Origin: Brachyhypopomus gauderio
Taxonomy: Eukaryota; Chordata; Actinopteri; Gymnotiformes; Hypopomidae
Length of the DNA stretch: 64,000 nucleotides
NCBI RefSeq assembly: GCF_052324685.1
Contig: NW_027506919.1
Span: forward strand, 117,314-181,313
Direction: 5' to 3'
The position numbers and the translations under genes were made by a program. Below are positions 7,614 through 17,557 of the stretch, one piece after another (position 1 is the stretch's first letter; each line of letters opens with the position of its first letter). The notes beneath the pieces are model-generated. The model was given only the letters and a program-made list of their open reading frames with translations, searched no databases and was not told where the DNA came from.

Positions 7614-7694
7614 GGCTCTGTGGCGCAATGGATAGCGCATTGGACTTCTAGACGCAGGTGTGTGGCCATTCAAAGGTTGTGGGTTCGAGTCCCA
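7614..7694 (+). pseudogene. tRNA-Arg(TCT), 3' end lost
   Basis: CCCA-TGG junction to the Thr at 7701. Confidence 0.9.
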
Positions 7695-7700
7695 TGGCGC

Positions 7701-7773
7701 GGCGCTGGGCTTAGCTGGTCATAGCGCCTGTCTAGTAAACAGGAAGTCCTGGGTTCAAATCCCAGCGGTGCCT
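7701..7773 (+). tRNA. tRNA-Thr(AGT), T8 deleted
   Basis: dT8 with T6. Confidence 0.55.
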
Positions 7774-7853
7774 TTCTATTATGTAAGCAGTTGTTAGGTC
7801 ATGACATTCAGCCTCATGCTGAAGAGCAACTGTCAAAACTTTAACACATACTG

Positions 7854-7943
7854 GGCTCTGTGGCGCAATGGATAGCGCATTGGACTTCTAGACGCAGGTG
7901 TGTGGCCATTCAAAGGTTGTGGGTTCGAGTACCACCAGAGTCG
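7854..7943 (+). tRNA. tRNA-Arg(TCT), intron
   Basis: A61. Confidence 0.65.
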
Positions 7944-8016
7944 TTTTTTCTTTGAAAACAACAAAATTCATCGCTCCTCACTAATGACACCAATGCACAG
8001 TAAAAAGCCATGGCGC

Positions 8017-8090
8017 GGCGCCGTGGCTTAGCTGGTCATAGCGCCTGTCTAGTAAACAGGAAGTCCTGGGTTCAAATCCCAGCGGTGCCT
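8017..8090 (+). tRNA. tRNA-Thr(AGT)
   Basis: Consensus. Confidence 0.94.
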
Positions 8091-8170
8091 TTCCTTTATG
8101 TAAGCAGTTGTTAGGTCATGACATTTAGCCTCCTGCTGAAGAGCAACTGTCAAAACTTTAACACATACTG

Positions 8171-8260
8171 GGCTCTGTGGCGCAATGGATAGCGCATTGG
8201 ACTTCTAGACGCAGGTGTGTGGCCATTCAAAGGTTGTGGGTTCGAGTACCACCAGAGTTG
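8171..8260 (+). tRNA. tRNA-Arg(TCT), intron
   Basis: A61+T72. Confidence 0.55.
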
Positions 8261-8333
8261 TTTTTTCTTTGAAAACAACAAAATTCATCGCTCCTCACTA
8301 TTGACACCAATGCACAGTAAAAAGCCATGGCGC

Positions 8334-8407
8334 GGCGCCGTGGCTTAGCTGGTCATAGCGCCTGTCTAGTAAACAGGAAGTCCTGGGTTCAAATCCCAGC
8401 GGTGCCT
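8334..8407 (+). tRNA. tRNA-Thr(AGT)
   Basis: Consensus. Confidence 0.94.
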
Positions 8408-8487
8408 TTCCTTTATGTAAGCAGTTGTTAGGTCATGACATTCAGCCTCATGCTGAAGAGCAACTGTCAAAACTTTAACACAAACTG

Positions 8488-8577
8488 GGCTTTGTGGCGC
8501 AATGGATAGCGCATTGGACTTCTAGACGCAGGTGTGTGGCCATTCAAAGGTTGTGGGTTCGAGTCCCACCCGAGTCA
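8488..8577 (+). tRNA. tRNA-Arg(TCT), intron
   Basis: T5+C67+A73; seven-T run. Confidence 0.65.
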
Positions 8578-8651
8578 TTTTTTTCTTTGAAAACAACAAA
8601 ATTCATCGCTCCTCACTAATGACACCAATGCACAGTAAAAAGCCATGGCGT

Positions 8652-8725
8652 GGCGCCGTGGCTTAGCTGGTCATAGCGCCTGTCTAGTAAACAGGAAGTC
8701 CTGGGTTCAAATCCCAGCGGTGCCT
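8652..8725 (+). tRNA. tRNA-Thr(AGT)
   Basis: Consensus. Confidence 0.94.
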
Positions 8726-8805
8726 TTCCTTTATGTAAGCAGTTGTTAGGTCATGACATTTAGCCTCCTGCTGAAGAGCAACTGTCAAAACTTTAACACA
8801 TACTG

Positions 8806-8886
8806 GGCTCTGTGGCGCAATGGATAGCGCATTGGACTTCTAGACGCAGGTGTGTGGCCATTCAAAGGTTGTGGGTTCGAGTCCCA
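8806..8886 (+). pseudogene. tRNA-Arg(TCT), 3' end lost
   Basis: CCCA-TGG junction to the Thr at 8893. Confidence 0.9.
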
Positions 8887-8892
8887 TGGTGC

Positions 8893-8966
8893 GGCGCCGT
8901 GGCTTAGCTGGTCATAGCGCCTGTCTAGTAAACAGGAAGTCCTGGGTTCAAATCCCAGCGGTGCCT
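8893..8966 (+). tRNA. tRNA-Thr(AGT)
   Basis: Consensus. Confidence 0.94.
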
Positions 8967-9046
8967 TTCTATTATGTAAGCAGTTGTTAGGTCATGACAT
9001 TCAGCCTCATGCTGAAGAGCAACTGTCAAAACTTTAACACATACTG

Positions 9047-9136
9047 GGCTCTGTGGCGCAATGGATAGCGCATTGGACTTCTAGACGCAGGTGTGTGGCC
9101 ATTCAAAGGTTGTGGGTTCGAGTACCACCAAAGTCG
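9047..9136 (+). tRNA. tRNA-Arg(TCT), intron
   Basis: A61+A68. Confidence 0.55.
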
Positions 9137-9209
9137 TTTTTTCTTTGAAAACAACAAAATTCATCGCTCCTCACTAATGACACCAATCCACAGTAAAAAG
9201 CCATGGCGT

Positions 9210-9283
9210 GGCGCCGTGGCTTAGCTGGTCATAGCGCCTGTCTAGTAAACAGGAAGTCCTGGGTTCAAATCCCAGCGGTGCCT
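9210..9283 (+). tRNA. tRNA-Thr(AGT)
   Basis: Consensus. Confidence 0.94.
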
Positions 9284-9363
9284 TTCTATTATGTAAGCAG
9301 TTGTTAGGTCATGACATTCAGCCTCATGCTGAAGAGCAACTGTCAAAACTTTAACACATACTG

Positions 9364-9474
9364 GGCTCTGTGGAGCAATGGATAGCGCATTGGACTTCTA
9401 GACGCAGGTGTGTGTCTATTCAAAGGTTGTGGGTTCGAGGAAGGAAGTCCTGGGTTCAAATCCCAGCGGTGCCT
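9364..9474 (+). pseudogene. Arg-Thr chimeric tRNA gene
   Basis: Intron ends in GTGTCT, a mark shared only with the chimera at 14426. Confidence 0.85.
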
Positions 9475-9554
9475 TTCTATTATGTAAGCAGTTGTTAGGT
9501 CATGACATTCAGCCTCATGCTGAAGAGCAACTGTCAAAACTTTAACACATACTG

Positions 9555-9644
9555 GGCTCTGTGGCGCAATGGATAGCGCATTGGACTTCTAGACGCAGGT
9601 GTGTGGCCATTCAAAGGTTGTGGGTTCGAGTCCCACCAGAGTCG
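9555..9644 (+). tRNA. tRNA-Arg(TCT), intron
   Basis: Consensus; five-T run. Confidence 0.93.
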
Positions 9645-9717
9645 TTTTTGCTTTGAAAACAACAAAATTCATTGCTCCTCACTAATGACACCAATCCACA
9701 GTAAAAAGCCATGGCGT

Positions 9718-9791
9718 GGCGCCGTGGCTTAGCTGGTCATAGTGCCTGTCTAGTAAACAGGAAGTCCTGGGTTCAAATTCCAGCGGTGCCT
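9718..9791 (+). tRNA. tRNA-Thr(AGT)
   Basis: T61, plus T25 in the D stem. Confidence 0.8.
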
Positions 9792-9871
9792 TTCTATTAT
9801 GTAAGCAGTTGTTAGGTCATGACATTCAGCCTCATGCTGAAGAGCAACTGTCAAAACTTTAACACATACTG

Positions 9872-9961
9872 GGCTCTGTGGAGCAATGGATAGCGCATTG
9901 GACTTCTAGACGCAGGTGTGTGGCCATTCAAAGGTTGTGGGTTCGAGTACCACCAGAGTCG
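9872..9961 (+). tRNA. tRNA-Arg(TCT), intron
   Basis: A11+A61. Confidence 0.6.
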
Positions 9962-10034
9962 TTTTTTCTTTGAAAACAACAAAATTCATCGCTCCTCACT
10001 AATGACACCAATGCACAGTAAAAAGCCATGGCGC

Positions 10035-10108
10035 GGCGCCGTGGCTTAGCTGGTCATAGCGCCTGTCTAGTAAACAGGAAGTCCTGGGTTCAAATCCCAG
10101 CGGTGCCT
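10035..10108 (+). tRNA. tRNA-Thr(AGT)
   Basis: Consensus; linker TTTTT at 10126-10130. Confidence 0.94.
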
Positions 10109-10188
10109 TTCCTTTATGTAAGCAGTTTTTAGGTCATGACATTTAGCCTCCTGCTGAAGAGCAACTGTCAAAACTTTAACACATACTG

Positions 10189-10278
10189 GGCTCTGTGGCG
10201 CAATGGATAGCGCATTGGACTTCTAGACGCAGGTGTGTGGCCATTCAAAGGTTGTGGGTTCGAGTCCCACCAGAGTCA
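10189..10278 (+). tRNA. tRNA-Arg(TCT), intron
   Basis: A73. Confidence 0.85.
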
Positions 10279-10351
10279 TTTTTTCTTTGAAAACAACAAA
10301 ATTCATCGCTCCTCACTAATGACACCAATCCACAGTAAAAAGCCATGGCGA

Positions 10352-10425
10352 GGCTCCGTGGCTTAGCTGGTCATAGCGCCTGTCTAGTAAACAGGAAGTC
10401 CTGGGTTCAAATCCCAGCGGTGCCT
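10352..10425 (+). tRNA. tRNA-Thr(AGT)
   Basis: T4. Confidence 0.8.
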
Positions 10426-10505
10426 TTCTATTATGTAAGCAGTTGTTAGGTCATGACATTCAGCCTCATGCTGAAGAGCAACTGTCAAAACTTTAACACA
10501 TACTG

Positions 10506-10595
10506 GGCTCTGTGGCGCAATGGATAGCACATTGGACTTCTAGACGCAGGTGTGTGGCCATTCAAAGGTTGTGGGTTCGAGTCCCACCAGAGTCG
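10506..10595 (+). tRNA. tRNA-Arg(TCT), intron
   Basis: A24. Confidence 0.78.
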
Positions 10596-10668
10596 TTTTT
10601 TCTTTGAAAACAACAAAATTCATCGCTCCTCACTAATGACACCAATCCACAGTAAAAAGCCATGGCGT

Positions 10669-10742
10669 GGCGCCGTGGCTTAGCTGGTCATAGCGCCTGT
10701 CTAGTAAACAGGAAGTCCTGGGTTCAAATCCCAGCGGTGCCT
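10669..10742 (+). tRNA. tRNA-Thr(AGT)
   Basis: Consensus. Confidence 0.94.
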
Positions 10743-10822
10743 TTCTATTATGTAAGCAGTTGTTAGGTCATGACATTCAGCCTCATGCTGAAGAGCAACT
10801 GTCAAAACTTTAACACATACTG

Positions 10823-10912
10823 GGCTCTGTGGCGCAATGGATAGCGCATTGGACTTCTAGACGCAGGTGTGTGGCCATTCAAAGGTTGTGGGTTTGAGTC
10901 CCACCAGAGTCG
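10823..10912 (+). tRNA. tRNA-Arg(TCT), intron
   Basis: T56. Confidence 0.75.
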
Positions 10913-10985
10913 TTTTTGCTTTGAAAACAACAAAATTCATCGCTCCTCACTAATGACACCAATCCACAGTAAAAAGCCATGGCGT

Positions 10986-11059
10986 GGCGCCGTGGCTTAG
11001 CTGGTCATAGCGCCTGTCTAGTAAACAGGAAGTCCTGGGTTCAAATTCCAGCGGTGCCT
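10986..11059 (+). tRNA. tRNA-Thr(AGT)
   Basis: T61. Confidence 0.85.
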
Positions 11060-11139
11060 TTCTATTATGTAAGCAGTTGTTAGGTCATGACATTCAGCCT
11101 CATGCTGAAGAGCAACTGTCAAAACTTTAACACATACTG

Positions 11140-11229
11140 GGCTCTGTGGAGCAATGGATAGCGCATTGGACTTCTAGACGCAGGTGTGTGGCCATTCAAA
11201 GGTTGTGGGTTCGAGTACCACCAGAGTCG
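11140..11229 (+). tRNA. tRNA-Arg(TCT), intron
   Basis: A11+A61. Confidence 0.6.
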
Positions 11230-11302
11230 TTTTTTCTTTGAAAACAACAAAATTCATCGCTCCTCACTAATGACACCAATGCACAGTAAAAAGCCATGGC
11301 GC

Positions 11303-11376
11303 GGCGCCGTGGCTTAGCTGGTCATAGCGCCTGTCTAGTAAACAGGAAGTCCTGGGTTCAAATCCCAGCGGTGCCT
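11303..11376 (+). tRNA. tRNA-Thr(AGT)
   Basis: Consensus. Confidence 0.94.
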
Positions 11377-11456
11377 TTCCTTTATGTAAGCAGTTGTTAG
11401 GTCATGACATTTAGCCTCCTGCTGAAGAGCAACTGTCAAAACTTTAACACATACTG

Positions 11457-11546
11457 GGCTCTGTGGCGCAATGGATAGCGCATTGGACTTCTAGACGCAG
11501 GTGTGTGGCCATTCAAAGGTTGTGGGTTCGAGTACCACCAGAGTTG
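11457..11546 (+). tRNA. tRNA-Arg(TCT), intron
   Basis: A61+T72. Confidence 0.55.
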
Positions 11547-11619
11547 TTTTTTCTTTGAAAACAACAAAATTCATCGCTCCTCACTATTGACACCAATGCA
11601 CAGTAAAAAGCCATGGCGC

Positions 11620-11693
11620 GGCGCCGTGGCTTAGCTGGTCATAGCGCCTGTCTAGTAAACAGGAAGTCCTGGGTTCAAATCCCAGCGGTGCCT
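11620..11693 (+). tRNA. tRNA-Thr(AGT)
   Basis: Consensus. Confidence 0.94.
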
Positions 11694-11773
11694 TTCCTTT
11701 ATGTAAGCAGTTGTTAGGTCATGACATTCAGCCTCATGCTGAAGAGCAACTGTCAAAACTTTAACACAAACTG

Positions 11774-11863
11774 GGCTTTGTGGCGCAATGGATAGCGCAT
11801 TGGACTTCTAGACGCAGGTGTGTGGCCATTCAAAGGTTGTGGGTTCGAGTCCCACCCGAGTCA
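11774..11863 (+). tRNA. tRNA-Arg(TCT), intron
   Basis: T5+C67+A73; seven-T run. Confidence 0.65.
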
Positions 11864-11937
11864 TTTTTTTCTTTGAAAACAACAAAATTCATCGCTCCTC
11901 ACTAATGACACCAATGCACAGTAAAAAGCCATGGCGT

Positions 11938-12011
11938 GGCGCCGTGGCTTAGCTGGTCATAGCGCCTGTCTAGTAAACAGGAAGTCCTGGGTTCAAATCC
12001 CAGCGGTGCCT
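11938..12011 (+). tRNA. tRNA-Thr(AGT)
   Basis: Consensus. Confidence 0.94.
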
Positions 12012-12091
12012 TTCCTTTATGTAAGCAGTTGTTAGGTCATGACATTTAGCCTCCTGCTGAAGAGCAACTGTCAAAACTTTAACACATACTG

Positions 12092-12172
12092 GGCTCTGTG
12101 GCGCAATGGATAGCGCATTGGACTTCTAGACGCAGGTGTGTGGCCATTCAAAGGTTGTGGGTTCGAGTCCCA
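12092..12172 (+). pseudogene. tRNA-Arg(TCT), 3' end lost
   Basis: CCCA-TGG junction to the Thr at 12179. Confidence 0.9.
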
Positions 12173-12178
12173 TGGTGC

Positions 12179-12252
12179 GGCGCCGTGGCTTAGCTGGTCA
12201 TAGCGCCTGTCTAGTAAACAGGAAGTCCTGGGTTCAAATCCCAGCGGTGCCT
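12179..12252 (+). tRNA. tRNA-Thr(AGT)
   Basis: Consensus. Confidence 0.94.
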
Positions 12253-12332
12253 TTCTATTATGTAAGCAGTTGTTAGGTCATGACATTCAGCCTCATGCTG
12301 AAGAGCAACTGTCAAAACTTTAACACATACTG

Positions 12333-12422
12333 GGCTCTGTGGCGCAATGGATAGCGCATTGGACTTCTAGACGCAGGTGTGTGGCCATTCAAAGGTTGTG
12401 GGTTCGAGTACCACCAAAGTCG
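12333..12422 (+). tRNA. tRNA-Arg(TCT), intron
   Basis: A61+A68. Confidence 0.55.
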
Positions 12423-12495
12423 TTTTTTCTTTGAAAACAACAAAATTCATCGCTCCTCACTAATGACACCAATCCACAGTAAAAAGCCATGGCGT

Positions 12496-12569
12496 GGCGC
12501 CGTGGCTTAGCTGGTCATAGCGCCTGTCTAGTAAACAGGAAGTCCTGGGTTCAAATCCCAGCGGTGCCT
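12496..12569 (+). tRNA. tRNA-Thr(AGT)
   Basis: Consensus. Confidence 0.94.
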
Positions 12570-12649
12570 TTCTATTATGTAAGCAGTTGTTAGGTCATGA
12601 CATTCAGCCTCATGCTGAAGAGCAACTGTCAAAACTTTAACACATACTG

Positions 12650-12760
12650 GGCTCTGTGGAGCAATGGATAGCGCATTGGACTTCTAGACGCAGGTGTGTG
12701 TCCATTCAAAGGTTGTGGGTTCGAGGAAGGAAGTCCTGGGTTCAAATCCCAGCGGTGCCT
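12650..12760 (+). pseudogene. Arg-Thr chimeric tRNA gene
   Basis: GTTGTGGG form. Confidence 0.85.
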
Positions 12761-12840
12761 TTCTATTATGTAAGCAGTTGTTAGGTCATGACATTCAGCC
12801 TCATGCTGAAGAGCAACTGTCAAAACTTTAACACATACTG

Positions 12841-12930
12841 GGCTCTGTGGCGCAATGGATAGCGCATTGGACTTCTAGACGCAGGTGTGTGGCCATTCAA
12901 AGGTTGTGGGTTCGAGTCCCACCAGAGTCG
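12841..12930 (+). tRNA. tRNA-Arg(TCT), intron
   Basis: Consensus; five-T run. Confidence 0.93.
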
Positions 12931-13003
12931 TTTTTGCTTTGAAAACAACAAAATTCATTGCTCCTCACTAATGACACCAATCCACAGTAAAAAGCCATGG
13001 CGT

Positions 13004-13077
13004 GGCGCCGTGGCTTAGCTGGTCATAGCGCCTGTCTAGTAAACAGGAAGTCCTGGGTTCAAATTCCAGCGGTGCCT
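13004..13077 (+). tRNA. tRNA-Thr(AGT)
   Basis: T61. Confidence 0.85.
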
Positions 13078-13157
13078 TTCTATTATGTAAGCAGTTGTTA
13101 GGTCATGACATTCAGCCTCATGCTGAAGAGCAACTGTCAAAACTTTAACACATACTG

Positions 13158-13247
13158 GGCTCTGTGGAGCAATGGATAGCGCATTGGACTTCTAGACGCA
13201 GGTGTGTGGCCATTCAAAGGTTGTGGGTTCGAGTACCACCAGAGTCG
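13158..13247 (+). tRNA. tRNA-Arg(TCT), intron
   Basis: A11+A61. Confidence 0.6.
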
Positions 13248-13320
13248 TTTTTTCTTTGAAAACAACAAAATTCATCGCTCCTCACTAATGACACCAATGC
13301 ACAGTAAAAAGCCATGGCGC

Positions 13321-13394
13321 GGCGCCGTGGCTTAGCTGGTCATAGCGCCTGTCTAGTAAACAGGAAGTCCTGGGTTCAAATCCCAGCGGTGCCT
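13321..13394 (+). tRNA. tRNA-Thr(AGT)
   Basis: Consensus; linker TTTTT at 13412-13416. Confidence 0.94.
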
Positions 13395-13474
13395 TTCCTT
13401 TATGTAAGCAGTTTTTAGGTCATGACATTTAGCCTCCTGCTGAAGAGCAACTGTCAAAACTTTAACACATACTG

Positions 13475-13564
13475 GGCTCTGTGGCGCAATGGATAGCGCA
13501 TTGGACTTCTAGACGCAGGTGTGTGGCCATTCAAAGGTTGTGGGTTCGAGTCCCACCAGAGTCA
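13475..13564 (+). tRNA. tRNA-Arg(TCT), intron
   Basis: A73. Confidence 0.85.
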
Positions 13565-13637
13565 TTTTTTCTTTGAAAACAACAAAATTCATCGCTCCTC
13601 ACTAATGACACCAATCCACAGTAAAAAGCCATGGCGA

Positions 13638-13711
13638 GGCTCCGTGGCTTAGCTGGTCATAGCGCCTGTCTAGTAAACAGGAAGTCCTGGGTTCAAATCC
13701 CAGCGGTGCCT
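13638..13711 (+). tRNA. tRNA-Thr(AGT)
   Basis: T4. Confidence 0.8.
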
Positions 13712-13791
13712 TTCTATTATGTAAGCAGTTGTTAGGTCATGACATTCAGCCTCATGCTGAAGAGCAACTGTCAAAACTTTAACACATACTG

Positions 13792-13881
13792 GGCTCTGTG
13801 GCGCAATGGATAGCACATTGGACTTCTAGACGCAGGTGTGTGGCCATTCAAAGGTTGTGGGTTCGAGTCCCACCAGAGTCG
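13792..13881 (+). tRNA. tRNA-Arg(TCT), intron
   Basis: A24. Confidence 0.78.
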
Positions 13882-13954
13882 TTTTTTCTTTGAAAACAAC
13901 AAAATTCATCGCTCCTCACTAATGACACCAATCCACAGTAAAAAGCCATGGCGT

Positions 13955-14028
13955 GGCGCCGTGGCTTAGCTGGTCATAGCGCCTGTCTAGTAAACAGGAA
14001 GTCCTGGGTTCAAATCCCAGCGGTGCCT
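13955..14028 (+). tRNA. tRNA-Thr(AGT)
   Basis: Consensus. Confidence 0.94.
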
Positions 14029-14108
14029 TTCTATTATGTAAGCAGTTGTTAGGTCATGACATTCAGCCTCATGCTGAAGAGCAACTGTCAAAACTTTAAC
14101 ACATACTG

Positions 14109-14198
14109 GGCTCTGTGGCGCAATGGATAGCGCATTGGACTTCTAGACGCAGGTGTGTGGCCATTCAAAGGTTGTGGGTTTGAGTCCCACCAGAGTCG
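14109..14198 (+). tRNA. tRNA-Arg(TCT), intron
   Basis: T56. Confidence 0.75.
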
Positions 14199-14271
14199 TT
14201 TTTGCTTTGAAAACAACAAAATTCATCGCTCCTCACTAATGACACCAATCCACAGTAAAAAGCCATGGCGT

Positions 14272-14345
14272 GGCGCCGTGGCTTAGCTGGTCATAGCGCC
14301 TGTCTAGTAAACAGGAAGTCCTGGGTTCAAATTCCAGCGGTGCCT
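14272..14345 (+). tRNA. tRNA-Thr(AGT)
   Basis: T61; the only T61 Thr that is followed by a chimera. Confidence 0.85.
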
Positions 14346-14425
14346 TTCTATTATGTAAGCAGTTGTTAGGTCATGACATTCAGCCTCATGCTGAAGAGCA
14401 ACTGTCAAAACTTTAACACATACTG

Positions 14426-14536
14426 GGCTCTGTGGAGCAATGGATAGCGCATTGGACTTCTAGACGCAGGTGTGTGTCTATTCAAAGGTTGTGGGTTCGA
14501 GGAAGGAAGTCCTGGGTTCAAATCCCAGCGGTGCCT
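14426..14536 (+). pseudogene. Arg-Thr chimeric tRNA gene
   Basis: GTGTCT intron end, as at 9364. Confidence 0.85.
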
Positions 14537-14616
14537 TTCTATTATGTAAGCAGTTGTTAGGTCATGACATTCAGCCTCATGCTGAAGAGCAACTGTCAAA
14601 ACTTTAACACATACTG

Positions 14617-14706
14617 GGCTCTGTGGCGCAATGGATAGCGCATTGGACTTCTAGACGCAGGTGTGTGGCCATTCAAAGGTTGTGGGTTCGAGTCCCACCA
14701 GAGTCG
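14617..14706 (+). tRNA. tRNA-Arg(TCT), intron
   Basis: Consensus; five-T run. Confidence 0.93.
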
Positions 14707-14779
14707 TTTTTGCTTTGAAAACAACAAAATTCATTGCTCCTCACTAATGACACCAATCCACAGTAAAAAGCCATGGCGT

Positions 14780-14853
14780 GGCGCCGTGGCTTAGCTGGTC
14801 ATAGCGCCTGTCTAGTAAACAGGAAGTCCTGGGTTCAAATTCCAGCGGTGCCT
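14780..14853 (+). tRNA. tRNA-Thr(AGT)
   Basis: T61. Confidence 0.85.
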
Positions 14854-14933
14854 TTCTATTATGTAAGCAGTTGTTAGGTCATGACATTCAGCCTCATGCT
14901 GAAGAGCAACTGTCAAAACTTTAACACATACTG

Positions 14934-15023
14934 GGCTCTGTGGAGCAATGGATAGCGCATTGGACTTCTAGACGCAGGTGTGTGGCCATTCAAAGGTTGT
15001 GGGTTCGAGTACCACCAGAGTCG
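14934..15023 (+). tRNA. tRNA-Arg(TCT), intron
   Basis: A11+A61. Confidence 0.6.
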
Positions 15024-15096
15024 TTTTTTCTTTGAAAACAACAAAATTCATCGCTCCTCACTAATGACACCAATGCACAGTAAAAAGCCATGGCGC

Positions 15097-15170
15097 GGCG
15101 CCGTGGCTTAGCTGGTCATAGCGCCTGTCTAGTAAACAGGAAGTCCTGGGTTCAAATCCCAGCGGTGCCT
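15097..15170 (+). tRNA. tRNA-Thr(AGT)
   Basis: Consensus; linker TTTTT at 15188-15192. Confidence 0.94.
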
Positions 15171-15250
15171 TTCCTTTATGTAAGCAGTTTTTAGGTCATG
15201 ACATTTAGCCTCCTGCTGAAGAGCAACTGTCAAAACTTTAACACATACTG

Positions 15251-15340
15251 GGCTCTGTGGCGCAATGGATAGCGCATTGGACTTCTAGACGCAGGTGTGT
15301 GGCCATTCAAAGGTTGTGGGTTCGAGTCCCACCAGAGTCA
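15251..15340 (+). tRNA. tRNA-Arg(TCT), intron
   Basis: A73. Confidence 0.85.
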
Positions 15341-15413
15341 TTTTTTCTTTGAAAACAACAAAATTCATCGCTCCTCACTAATGACACCAATCCACAGTAA
15401 AAAGCCATGGCGA

Positions 15414-15487
15414 GGCTCCGTGGCTTAGCTGGTCATAGCGCCTGTCTAGTAAACAGGAAGTCCTGGGTTCAAATCCCAGCGGTGCCT
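15414..15487 (+). tRNA. tRNA-Thr(AGT)
   Basis: T4. Confidence 0.8.
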
Positions 15488-15567
15488 TTCTATTATGTAA
15501 GCAGTTGTTAGGTCATGACATTCAGCCTCATGCTGAAGAGCAACTGTCAAAACTTTAACACATACTG

Positions 15568-15657
15568 GGCTCTGTGGCGCAATGGATAGCACATTGGACT
15601 TCTAGACGCAGGTGTGTGGCCATTCAAAGGTTGTGGGTTCGAGTCCCACCAGAGTCG
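15568..15657 (+). tRNA. tRNA-Arg(TCT), intron
   Basis: A24. Confidence 0.78.
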
Positions 15658-15730
15658 TTTTTTCTTTGAAAACAACAAAATTCATCGCTCCTCACTAATG
15701 ACACCAATCCACAGTAAAAAGCCATGGCGT

Positions 15731-15804
15731 GGCGCCGTGGCTTAGCTGGTCATAGCGCCTGTCTAGTAAACAGGAAGTCCTGGGTTCAAATCCCAGCGGT
15801 GCCT
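15731..15804 (+). tRNA. tRNA-Thr(AGT)
   Basis: Consensus. Confidence 0.94.
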
Positions 15805-15884
15805 TTCTATTATGTAAGCAGTTGTTAGGTCATGACATTCAGCCTCATGCTGAAGAGCAACTGTCAAAACTTTAACACATACTG

Positions 15885-15974
15885 GGCTCTGTGGCGCAAT
15901 GGATAGCGCATTGGACTTCTAGACGCAGGTGTGTGGCCATTCAAAGGTTGTGGGTTTGAGTCCCACCAGAGTCG
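15885..15974 (+). tRNA. tRNA-Arg(TCT), intron
   Basis: T56. Confidence 0.75.
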
Positions 15975-16047
15975 TTTTTGCTTTGAAAACAACAAAATTC
16001 ATCGCTCCTCACTAATGACACCAATCCACAGTAAAAAGCCATGGCGT

Positions 16048-16121
16048 GGCGCCGTGGCTTAGCTGGTCATAGCGCCTGTCTAGTAAACAGGAAGTCCTGG
16101 GTTCAAATTCCAGCGGTGCCT
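16048..16121 (+). tRNA. tRNA-Thr(AGT)
   Basis: T61. Confidence 0.85.
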
Positions 16122-16201
16122 TTCTATTATGTAAGCAGTTGTTAGGTCATGACATTCAGCCTCATGCTGAAGAGCAACTGTCAAAACTTTAACACATACT
16201 G

Positions 16202-16291
16202 GGCTCTGTGGAGCAATGGATAGCGCATTGGACTTCTAGACGCAGGTGTGTGGCCATTCAAAGGTTGTGGGTTCGAGTACCACCAGAGTCG
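16202..16291 (+). tRNA. tRNA-Arg(TCT), intron
   Basis: A11+A61. Confidence 0.6.
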
Positions 16292-16364
16292 TTTTTTCTT
16301 TGAAAACAACAAAATTCATCGCTCCTCACTAATGACACCAATGCACAGTAAAAAGCCATGGCGC

Positions 16365-16438
16365 GGCGCCGTGGCTTAGCTGGTCATAGCGCCTGTCTAG
16401 TAAACAGGAAGTCCTGGGTTCAAATCCCAGCGGTGCCT
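16365..16438 (+). tRNA. tRNA-Thr(AGT)
   Basis: Consensus. Confidence 0.94.
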
Positions 16439-16518
16439 TTCCTTTATGTAAGCAGTTGTTAGGTCATGACATTTAGCCTCCTGCTGAAGAGCAACTGTCA
16501 AAACTTTAACACATACTG

Positions 16519-16608
16519 GGCTCTGTGGCGCAATGGATAGCGCATTGGACTTCTAGACGCAGGTGTGTGGCCATTCAAAGGTTGTGGGTTCGAGTACCAC
16601 CAGAGTTG
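16519..16608 (+). tRNA. tRNA-Arg(TCT), intron
   Basis: A61+T72. Confidence 0.55.
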
Positions 16609-16681
16609 TTTTTTCTTTGAAAACAACAAAATTCATCGCTCCTCACTATTGACACCAATGCACAGTAAAAAGCCATGGCGC

Positions 16682-16755
16682 GGCGCCGTGGCTTAGCTGG
16701 TCATAGCGCCTGTCTAGTAAACAGGAAGTCCTGGGTTCAAATCCCAGCGGTGCCT
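16682..16755 (+). tRNA. tRNA-Thr(AGT)
   Basis: Consensus. Confidence 0.94.
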
Positions 16756-16835
16756 TTCCTTTATGTAAGCAGTTGTTAGGTCATGACATTCAGCCTCATG
16801 CTGAAGAGCAACTGTCAAAACTTTAACACAAACTG

Positions 16836-16925
16836 GGCTTTGTGGCGCAATGGATAGCGCATTGGACTTCTAGACGCAGGTGTGTGGCCATTCAAAGGTT
16901 GTGGGTTCGAGTCCCACCCGAGTCA
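16836..16925 (+). tRNA. tRNA-Arg(TCT), intron
   Basis: T5+C67+A73; seven-T run. Confidence 0.65.
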
Positions 16926-16999
16926 TTTTTTTCTTTGAAAACAACAAAATTCATCGCTCCTCACTAATGACACCAATGCACAGTAAAAAGCCATGGCGT

Positions 17000-17073
17000 G
17001 GCGCCGTGGCTTAGCTGGTCATAGCGCCTGTCTAGTAAACAGGAAGTCCTGGGTTCAAATCCCAGCGGTGCCT
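17000..17073 (+). tRNA. tRNA-Thr(AGT)
   Basis: Consensus. Confidence 0.94.
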
Positions 17074-17153
17074 TTCCTTTATGTAAGCAGTTGTTAGGTC
17101 ATGACATTTAGCCTCCTGCTGAAGAGCAACTGTCAAAACTTTAACACATACTG

Positions 17154-17234
17154 GGCTCTGTGGCGCAATGGATAGCGCATTGGACTTCTAGACGCAGGTG
17201 TGTGGCCATTCAAAGGTTGTGGGTTCGAGTCCCA
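17154..17234 (+). pseudogene. tRNA-Arg(TCT), 3' end lost
   Basis: CCCA-TGG junction to the Thr at 17241. Confidence 0.9.
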
Positions 17235-17240
17235 TGGTGC

Positions 17241-17314
17241 GGCGCCGTGGCTTAGCTGGTCATAGCGCCTGTCTAGTAAACAGGAAGTCCTGGGTTCAAA
17301 TCCCAGCGGTGCCT
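17241..17314 (+). tRNA. tRNA-Thr(AGT)
   Basis: Consensus. Confidence 0.94.
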
Positions 17315-17394
17315 TTCTATTATGTAAGCAGTTGTTAGGTCATGACATTCAGCCTCATGCTGAAGAGCAACTGTCAAAACTTTAACACATACTG

Positions 17395-17484
17395 GGCTCT
17401 GTGGCGCAATGGATAGCGCATTGGACTTCTAGACGCAGGTGTGTGGCCATTCAAAGGTTGTGGGTTCGAGTACCACCAAAGTCG
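17395..17484 (+). tRNA. tRNA-Arg(TCT), intron
   Basis: A61+A68. Confidence 0.55.
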
Positions 17485-17557
17485 TTTTTTCTTTGAAAAC
17501 AACAAAATTCATCGCTCCTCACTAATGACACCAATCCACAGTAAAAAGCCATGGCGT

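Larger units (their letters stand above)
1158..10240 (+). repeat. Higher-order repeat, 5,034-bp offset
   Basis: About 1158-5200 and 6192-10240 carry the same order of variant units over 12 to 13 units: T11, T56, A11+A61, T5+C67+A73, truncated, A61, A61+T72 and so on, including one chimera each. Few differences were seen, for example T6 at 1475 and T3 at 6192. Confidence 0.8.
8017..14588 (+). repeat. Tandem duplication, 3,286-bp period
   Basis: Units starting 8017 to 10669 match those starting 11303 to 13955 class for class, including the chimeras at 9364 and 12650 and the T4 Thr genes at 10352 and 13638. Confidence 0.8.
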